From Marinobacter sp. (GTDB taxonomy: Bacteria > Pseudomonadota > Gammaproteobacteria > Pseudomonadales > Oleiphilaceae), in contig NZ_JACUUB010000006.1 in assembly GCF_014859525.1 (NCBI RefSeq), positions 1 through 64,000 on the forward strand: a stretch of 64,000 bases of DNA. The letters run 5' to 3'. Below the pieces are notes generated by a model. That model had not been told where the DNA came from, did not search any database, and was given only the letters and a program-made list of their open reading frames with translations. A program made the translations under genes and the position numbers. Below, in pieces: positions 58,738 through 64,000 of the stretch. The stretch's first letter is position 1, and every line of letters starts with the position of its first letter.

Positions 58738-59607
58738 TTATTTTTTCCGAAGGCGCTGAATCAGCGAAGACGTATCCCATCGATTACCCCCCATATCCTG
58801 TACATCGCTGTAAAACTGATCCACCAGAGCGGTAACTGGCAGTTTTGAGCCGTTGCGGCGGGCTTCATCCAGGCAGATTCCCAAATCCTTGCGCATCCAA
58901 TCCACGGCAAACCCGTGATTGAATTCGCCATCAATCATCGTTCCAGAACGGTTTTCCATTTGCCATGATTGGGCGGCACCTTTGGAAATCACATCAATGA
59001 CCTTGCGAACGTCCAGTTCTGCCTGTTCGGCAAAATGCAGGGCCTCAGACAGGCCTTGCAGTAGTCCGGCAATGGCAATCTGGTTAACCATTTTGGTTTT
59101 TTGACCGCTGCCTACAGGCCCCATCAAGTTAAGTGCCCGGGCATAGCACTCGAGGACCGGCCGAACAGCATCAAAGTGCTCCTGTGTACCGCCACACATG
59201 ATGGTTAACTGGCCGTTTTCGGCACCCTGCTGGCCGCCGGAAACCGGCGCATCAATAAAGCCGAGGCCACGGTTGTTGGCAGCTTTGGCCAGGCGCTCCG
59301 CAATGCCGGCAGACGCTGTTGTGTGATCCACAAGAAGTGCAGACGGAGGTGCTTTGGCGATAATGCCTTCAGGTGATTCGTAGACCTCTCTGAGATCTTC
59401 GTCGGCGCCAACGCATGTGAGGATGATATCGGCCTGTGCAACTGCTTTTGCAATATTGTCAGCGGCTGCTCCACCAAATTCATTGGCCCACCTTTGAGCT
59501 GTTTTCGATGTTCGATTCCAGACGGACACGCCGTGGCCGGCCTTGCTCAGGTGGCCGGCCATTGGGTACCCCATCACGCCAAGTCCAATGAAAGCGATCT
59601 GTGCCAT
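58738..59607 (-). CDS. NAD(P)-dependent beta-hydroxyacid dehydrogenase (GarR/MmsB-like)
   Basis: A 289-residue member of the 3-hydroxyisobutyrate dehydrogenase family. It has the Rossmann motif FIGLGVMGYPMAGHLSKAGH, the substrate motif DAPVSGGQQGAENGQL and the catalytic lysine in GSGQKTKMVNQI. Tartronate semialdehyde reductase, 3-hydroxyisobutyrate dehydrogenase and related enzymes cannot be separated by eye. A terminator divides it from the upstream gltA. Confidence 0.85.
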   Translation of the reverse strand: MAQIAFIGLGVMGYPMAGHLSKAGHGVSVWNRTSKTAQRWANEFGGAAADNIAKAVAQADIILTCVGADEDLREVYESPEGIIAKAPPSALLVDHTTASAGIAERLAKAANNRGLGFIDAPVSGGQQGAENGQLTIMCGGTQEHFDAVRPVLECYARALNLMGPVGSGQKTKMVNQIAIAGLLQGLSEALHFAEQAELDVRKVIDVISKGAAQSWQMENRSGTMIDGEFNHGFAVDWMRKDLGICLDEARRNGSKLPVTALVDQFYSDVQDMGGNRWDTSSLIQRLRKK

Positions 59608-59660
59608 AGAGCCTTGCCCTCGTTGTTATCAGTTTTTATCTTTGTCGTTCCATAATACGA

Positions 59661-59688
59661 AAAAAGCCGCTGAGATCAGCGGCTTTTT
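59661..59688. terminator. Terminator downstream of gltA
   Basis: AAAAAGCCGCTGA and TCAGCGGCTTTTT are 13-base perfect arms around GA, with A/T-runs on both sides. It ends the minus-strand gltA transcript 24 bases after its stop and could work on the other strand too. Confidence 0.85.
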
Positions 59689-59711
59689 GGGTTCTGAGTG
59701 TAAAGTGCCAC

Positions 59712-60986
59712 TCAGTTTTTCGGGTAGTCGCGTTTCGGCGAGCCTGTATACAGCTGGCGCGGACGGCCGATGCGGTAGTTGCCGCTGACCATTTCGTTCC
59801 AGTGCGAGAACCAGCCAATGGTACGCGACATCGCGAAGATCACGGTAAACATCGACGTTGGGATACCAATGGCCTTCAGGATGATGCCGGAGTAGAAGTC
59901 GACGTTCGGGTACAGCTGGCGCTGCACGAAGTATTCGTCTTCCAGGGCAATCTGTTCCAGGCGCTGGGCAATTTTCAGGAGAGGATCGTTTTCCAGGCCG
60001 AGCTCGCTCAATACCTGGTGAGCGGTTTCGCTCATCACTTTGGCGCGCGGATCAAAGTTTTTATAAACCCGGTGGCCAAAGCCCATCAGACGGAACGGAT
60101 CGTTCTTGTCTTTGGCTTTCGCGATGAAGGTATCGATGTTGGCGACATCGCCGATTTCGGCCAGCATATCCAGAACAGCTTCGTTGGCACCGCCATGAGC
60201 GGGTCCCCACAAGGCCGCGATACCAGAGGCGATGCAGGCGTAGGGGTTGGCGCCGGTAGAGCCAGCCAGGCGAACGGTAGAGGTAGAGGCGTTCTGCTCG
60301 TGATCAGCGTGCAGGATGAAGATCTTGTCCATGGCATTGGCCAGCACCGGATTCGGCTGATATTCCTCGCAAGGCGTGCCAAACATCATGTGCAGGAAGT
60401 TTTCAGCGTAGGACAGGTCGTTGCGCGGGTACATGAACGGCTGACCGACCGAATACTTGTAACACCAGGCCGCAATGGTCGGCATTTTGGCGATCAGGCG
60501 GTGTCCAGTGACCTCGCGCTGCTTGGGATCGGTGACGTCCATCTGGTCATGGTAGAACGCGGACAGGGCGCCAACAACGCCACACATGATGGCCATCGGA
60601 TGCGCATCACGGCGGAAGCCGTTGAAGAAATTGCGCATCTGATCGTGCAGCATGGTGTGGTTTTTGATGGTGTCGTGGAACCGTTTGTTCTCTTCCGCAG
60701 TCGGCAGCTCACCATTCAAAAGCAGATAGCAGACCTCGAGAAAATCGGATTGCTCGGCCAGCTGGTCGATCGGGTAACCACGGTGAAGCAGCACGCCTTT
60801 GGCTCCATCAATGTAGGTGATGGCAGATTCGCAGGCTGCAGTGGATACAAAGCCGGGATCGTAGGTGAAGACGCCTTCCTGGACCAGGCCACGTACGTCA
60901 ATAACGTCAGGGCCGACGGTGCCGGAATACATCGGTAGCTCAATGGACTTATCTCCCACCGAGAGCGTGGCTTTCCTGTCGGTCAT
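59712..60986 (-). CDS. gltA: Citrate synthase (type I)
   Basis: GltA condenses acetyl-CoA with oxaloacetate. The active-site residues are visible in [16 protein letters not shown] (His), [12 protein letters not shown] (His) and [16 protein letters not shown] (Asp/His area). The 424 residues match the hexameric NADH-inhibited gammaproteobacterial type. GGAG precedes the ATG. It diverges from sdhCDAB across 477 bases and has a good sigma-70 promoter 90 bases upstream. Confidence 0.96.
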   Translation of the reverse strand: MTDRKATLSVGDKSIELPMYSGTVGPDVIDVRGLVQEGVFTYDPGFVSTAACESAITYIDGAKGVLLHRGYPIDQLAEQSDFLEVCYLLLNGELPTAEENKRFHDTIKNHTMLHDQMRNFFNGFRRDAHPMAIMCGVVGALSAFYHDQMDVTDPKQREVTGHRLIAKMPTIAAWCYKYSVGQPFMYPRNDLSYAENFLHMMFGTPCEEYQPNPVLANAMDKIFILHADHEQNASTSTVRLAGSTGANPYACIASGIAALWGPAHGGANEAVLDMLAEIGDVANIDTFIAKAKDKNDPFRLMGFGHRVYKNFDPRAKVMSETAHQVLSELGLENDPLLKIAQRLEQIALEDEYFVQRQLYPNVDFYSGIILKAIGIPTSMFTVIFAMSRTIGWFSHWNEMVSGNYRIGRPRQLYTGSPKRDYPKN

Positions 60987-61073
60987 GTTGCTCTCCTGTC
61001 TGATTGGCTGTAATAGCTTTTCTGCATGTGTAGATGCGCAAGGAAGCGCGTATTATCGCAAAACTGGCGGCAA

Positions 61074-61101
61074 AATATAGGGCGTTAGCTTTTTTTGTCA
61101 A
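61074..61101 (-). promoter_or_regulatory. Sigma-70 promoter of gltA
   Basis: On the minus strand TTGACA and TATATT are separated by 16 bases. The transcript would begin about 80 bases before the gltA start. Confidence 0.7.
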
Positions 61102-61252
61102 TGGACTCTGAGTTAAAAGCGGGAATTTAACGTTTTCTGTAAATGAGGGATATCCCGAATAACGGTACTCACTGGCATAAATTGGATTTGTCAATAAGCC
61201 TTATAGAGGGCGAGGGCTGGCTATTCTCAAGATTTTGAAGGTTGTTGCAAGT

Positions 61253-61281
61253 TTGTAATTACCGGGGCGTCTCCTTATAAT
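61253..61281 (+). promoter_or_regulatory. Sigma-70 promoter of sdhCDAB
   Basis: TTGTAA and TATAAT are separated by 17 bases, giving a leader of about 175 bases before sdhC. The rest of the 477-base gltA-sdhC gap shows no gene; the ORF-track entries there are shadows. Confidence 0.65.
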
Positions 61282-61463
61282 CCGTAGCCCGGAATCGGGG
61301 ATGCACCTTAATGCGCGCTTCAGTATAGCAAGCTACCGGGTTGCCATCCGCCCTCCTGAACCAATCGGTTATCGGTAACCTGCCGATCGCCCGATCGAAA
61401 TATACACCAACCATCCGCCGCCGTTTTCGGTCCCGCGGAACCAAAAGAGAGTGTGAGAGCGCT

Positions 61464-61838
61464 GTGAATAGCAAACGACCAGTAAATCTCGATCTCGGCA
61501 AGTTCCATTTCCCGCTGCCTGCCATCACATCGATCCTGCATCGCATCAGCGGCATCATCATTTTTGTGGGTGTTGCCTTCCTGTTGTACGGTCTGGATCT
61601 CTCCCTGTCCGGAGAAGATGGTTTTGCCCGGGTAAGTGAACTGCTGGACAGCTTCCTTGCCAAGCTGATTATTTGGGGCATCCTTTCTGCTCTGCTTTAC
61701 CACCTCGTTGCAGGTATCAAGCACCTGCTCATGGATATGGGTATTGCCGAGGAACTCGAAAGCGGTCGTCTCGCCGCGAAGATCACTTTAGTGGTTTCCA
61801 TTGTTCTCATTATTCTGGCTGGAGTCTGGGTATGGTAA
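61464..61838 (+). CDS. sdhC: Succinate dehydrogenase cytochrome b556 subunit SdhC
   Basis: SdhC anchors the complex and helps hold heme b. The start is GTG 61464 (MNSKRPVNLDLGKFHFPLPAITSILHRISG), giving 124 residues; the ORF-track start at 61341 adds a shadow tail. The HRISG motif and the heme histidine in LLYHLVAGIKHLLMD are present, with three membrane helices. It overlaps sdhD (ATGGTAA). Confidence 0.93.
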   Translation: MNSKRPVNLDLGKFHFPLPAITSILHRISGIIIFVGVAFLLYGLDLSLSGEDGFARVSELLDSFLAKLIIWGILSALLYHLVAGIKHLLMDMGIAEELESGRLAAKITLVVSIVLIILAGVWVW

Positions 61839-62176
61839 GCAGCGTAACTAACCTCGGCCGAAGTGGCGTTTTTGACTGGTTGATCCAGCGCGTTACCGCC
61901 TACGTACTGGCTCTGTACACCCTGTTCCTGCTGGGCTTCATGGTGTTCAGTGACGTTAACTACGAAACCTGGGCAGCACTGTTCTCGCAAACCTGGTTCC
62001 GTATCTTTACTCTTCTGGCGCTCCTGTCCATTGGCGCTCACGCCTGGGTTGGGCTCTGGACAGTCACTACCGATTATATCAAGGCGATGGCGCCGCGTTT
62101 CCTGGTGCAGGCGCTGTGTGGTTTGACCATGTTCGTGTATGTGATTTGGGGCATTCAGATTCTTTGGGGGCTTTAA
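61832..62176 (+). CDS. sdhD: Succinate dehydrogenase membrane anchor subunit SdhD
   Basis: SdhD is the second heme/quinone anchor. Start ATG 61832 overlaps the sdhC stop and gives 114 residues with three helices and the conserved FDWLIQRVTAYVLALYTLFL and LLALLSIGAHAWVGLWTVTTDYIK (heme histidine in GAHAW). The ORF-track start at 61673 is rejected. sdhA follows after three bases. Confidence 0.93.
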   Translation: MVSSVTNLGRSGVFDWLIQRVTAYVLALYTLFLLGFMVFSDVNYETWAALFSQTWFRIFTLLALLSIGAHAWVGLWTVTTDYIKAMAPRFLVQALCGLTMFVYVIWGIQILWGL

Positions 62177-62179
62177 TAG

Positions 62180-63952
62180 ATGGCTAATATCAAGACCATG
62201 TCTTATGACGCGATTGTTATCGGCGGTGGCGGCGCCGGTATGCGGGCTGCCCTGCAGTTGACCGAGTCCGGCGTCAACACTGCCTGTATCACAAAAGTGT
62301 TCCCGACGCGCTCGCACACAGTGTCTGCGCAGGGCGGTATCACTTGTGCGATCGCAAGTGCTGACCCCAATGATGATTGGCGCTGGCACATGTATGACAC
62401 CGTCAAGGGCTCGGATTACATTGCCGACCAGGATGCGGTTGAGTATATGTGTTCAGTAGGTCCGCAGGCGGTCTTTGAGCTTGAGCATATGGGACTTCCA
62501 TTTTCACGGACTGAGCAGGGCCGTATTTATCAGCGTCCATTCGGCGGTCAGTCCAAGGGCCCTGATAACCCTACTCAGGCGGCACGTACCTGTGCAGCTG
62601 CCGACCGTACCGGTCACGCGCTTCTGCATACGCTTTATCAGGCAAACCTCAAGGGTGGTACAACCTTCCTGAATGAGTGGTATGCGGTTGATCTGGTCAA
62701 GAACAGCAAGAACGAAGTGGTTGGTGTCGTTGCTATCGAGATCGAAACTGGCGAAGTGGCTTACATCAAGTCCAAAGCGACTGTGTTGGCTACCGGTGGA
62801 GCAGGTCGGATCTACGCTTCCACTACCAACGCTTTGATCAACACCGGCGACGGCATTGGCATGGCACTGCGTGCGGGTTTCCCGATGCAGGATATGGAAA
62901 TGTGGCAGTTCCACCCAACTGGCATCCACGGTGCTGGCACCTTGGTAACCGAGGGTTGCCGCGGTGAAGGTGGCTACCTGATCAATGCGGAAGGCGAGCG
63001 CTTCATGGAGCGTTATGCGCCAAACGCAAAAGACCTGGCTGGTCGTGATGTTGTGGCGCGGGCCATGGTTATCGAGATTCTTGAGGGTCGTGGCTGCGGT
63101 CCAGAAAAGGACCACGTTCTGCTGAAACTGGATCATCTTGGCGAAGAAACGCTGAATCTGCGCTTGCCGGGCATCTGTGAGCTTTCTCGCACGTTTGCTC
63201 ATGTTGATCCGGTGAAAGAGCCGGTTCCGGTTGTGCCAACCTGTCACTACATGATGGGTGGTATTCCGACCAACGTTGGCGGGCAGGCACTCACCCAGGA
63301 CGAAAATGGCACCGACAAGCCTATTCCGGGCCTGTTCGCTTGTGGCGAAGCCGCCTGCGTGTCGGTACATGGCGCCAATCGCCTGGGCGGTAATTCGCTG
63401 CTGGACCTGGTGGTATTTGGTCGTGCTGCAGGTCTTCATATTGAGGAACAGTTGCGCGGCGGGTTTGAGGTTGATGCTGCCAGTGAGGAAGACATCAAGC
63501 GGGCAATGGCGCGTCTTGATCGTCTGAACAGCGCTTCGGAAGGTGAAAGCGTGGCTGCGGTCCGCAAAGATCTTCAGAACTGCATGCAGCTATACTTTGG
63601 CGTTTTCCGTGACGGTAAAAGTATGGAGGAAGGCCTCAGGAAGCTGGAAGCGATTGGTGAGCGGGTTCGCAACACCAAGCTGTCTGATACCAGCAGTGCT
63701 TTCAATACCGCACGTATCGAAGCGCTGGAGCTCGACAATCTGTTCGAAGTGGCACTGGCGACTGCGATCTCGGCATACGAGCGCAAAGAGAGTCGGGGCG
63801 CTCATGCCCGGAACGATTTCACCGAACGTGATGATGAGAACTGGCTGAAGCACTCCATGTACTTCCCGCTGGACAAGCGCGTTGGTAAGCGTGACGTGAA
63901 CTTTGCGCCGAAGACCGTAGACACCTTCCAGCCGAAGGTCCGGACTTACTAA
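62180..63952 (+). CDS. sdhA: Succinate dehydrogenase flavoprotein subunit SdhA
   Basis: SdhA oxidises succinate with covalent FAD. It has the dinucleotide motif [19 protein letters not shown], the FAD-linked histidine in [14 protein letters not shown], the substrate region [23 protein letters not shown] and C-terminal [16 protein letters not shown]. 590 residues, standard. Stop is 13 bases before the sdhB ATG. Confidence 0.97.
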   Translation: MANIKTMSYDAIVIGGGGAGMRAALQLTESGVNTACITKVFPTRSHTVSAQGGITCAIASADPNDDWRWHMYDTVKGSDYIADQDAVEYMCSVGPQAVFELEHMGLPFSRTEQGRIYQRPFGGQSKGPDNPTQAARTCAAADRTGHALLHTLYQANLKGGTTFLNEWYAVDLVKNSKNEVVGVVAIEIETGEVAYIKSKATVLATGGAGRIYASTTNALINTGDGIGMALRAGFPMQDMEMWQFHPTGIHGAGTLVTEGCRGEGGYLINAEGERFMERYAPNAKDLAGRDVVARAMVIEILEGRGCGPEKDHVLLKLDHLGEETLNLRLPGICELSRTFAHVDPVKEPVPVVPTCHYMMGGIPTNVGGQALTQDENGTDKPIPGLFACGEAACVSVHGANRLGGNSLLDLVVFGRAAGLHIEEQLRGGFEVDAASEEDIKRAMARLDRLNSASEGESVAAVRKDLQNCMQLYFGVFRDGKSMEEGLRKLEAIGERVRNTKLSDTSSAFNTARIEALELDNLFEVALATAISAYERKESRGAHARNDFTERDDENWLKHSMYFPLDKRVGKRDVNFAPKTVDTFQPKVRTY

Positions 63953-63965
63953 GGGGGACGTGAAA

Positions 63966-64000
63966 ATGTTAGTAAGCCTTTATCGTTATAATCCGGAAAG
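63966..64000 (+). CDS. sdhB: Succinate dehydrogenase iron-sulfur subunit SdhB (5' end only)
   Basis: The first eleven codons (MLVSLYRYNPE...) match the start of SdhB, and AAGGGGG lies just upstream. The gene is cut by the end of the window. A GTG at 63960 in the same frame is a possible alternative start. Confidence 0.8.
   Translation, partial: MLVSLYRYNPE

Noticed and set aside
59802-60938. A 378-codon frame antisense to gltA
   Set aside because: Same cause: codon bias of a highly expressed gene. No recognisable domain.
61259-61681. Minus-strand frame upstream of sdhC
   Set aside because: Overlaps the sdh promoter and sdhC; no protein-like features.
62504-63439. A 311-codon minus-strand frame opposite sdhA
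   Set aside because: Shadow of sdhA; no ribosome-binding site or motif.

Overview
This window looks like a chromosomal segment of a motile marine gammaproteobacterium close to Marinobacter. The evidence is gene content and order typical of that group: flgBCDEFGHIJKL, queA-tgt-yajC-secDF, suhB/trmJ-cysE-iscR, ndk-rlmN-pilW-rodZ-ispG-hisS-yfgM-bamB-der, fadBA-topA and gltA/sdhCDAB. It is mostly housekeeping DNA. I see no prophage, insertion sequence, CRISPR array or rRNA operon. Three tRNA genes are present (Leu-CAA, Glu-UUC, Gly-GCC).

Layout. Bases 1-7.4 kb carry a PilZ protein, an HD-GYP protein with degraded metal ligands behind a sigma-54-type promoter, an interrupted minus-strand reading frame, a YadGH-type ABC exporter, queF, an adenylate cyclase with a DUF962 membrane protein, and a nitroreductase. 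Bases 7.4-18.9 kb are the flagellar rod/hook cluster, with sigma-54 promoters before flgB and flgF. Bases 19-24.7 kb hold tRNA-Leu, queA-tgt and yajC-secD-secF. A bidirectional terminator separates these from suhB, which diverges from trmJ-cysE. Next comes an iscR-iscS pair with no iscU, iscA, hscBA or fdx, followed by ndk, rlmN, pilW, rodZ-like, ispG, hisS, yfgM, bamB and der. On the minus strand lie pta, ackA and a membrane GGDEF-EAL protein.

A 51-residue, one-helix membrane protein missed by the ORF track sits behind a perfect Anr/FNR box near 44.5 kb. I read it as a probable CcoM-type subunit of cbb3 oxidase. Bases 44.7-52 kb hold tRNA-Glu, a YfcH-type epimerase, a CbiX-like chelatase, a DUF924 protein, tRNA-Gly, a MOSC protein, uup with a cysteine-rich partner, a UspA protein and an unknown periplasmic helical protein. 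Bases 52.4-64 kb hold fadBA, topA, a beta-hydroxyacid dehydrogenase, gltA and sdhCDA, with the start of sdhB cut by the window end.

How the genes work together. Cyclic-nucleotide signalling genes (PilZ, HD-GYP, GGDEF-EAL, adenylate cyclase) share the window with flagellar rod/hook genes. Central metabolism is represented by beta-oxidation, citrate synthase, succinate dehydrogenase and the acetate switch. The queuosine genes queF, queA and tgt lie in two places.

Best leads for follow-up: (1) an RNA hairpin that pairs the flgF ribosome-binding site with the -12 region of the flgF sigma-54 promoter, which could block translation from read-through transcripts but not from locally started ones; (2) the iscRS pair whose IscS lacks the IscU-binding tail; (3) the Anr-boxed small membrane protein; (4) the degenerate HD-GYP protein. 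All functions are read from sequence alone; no database search was possible.
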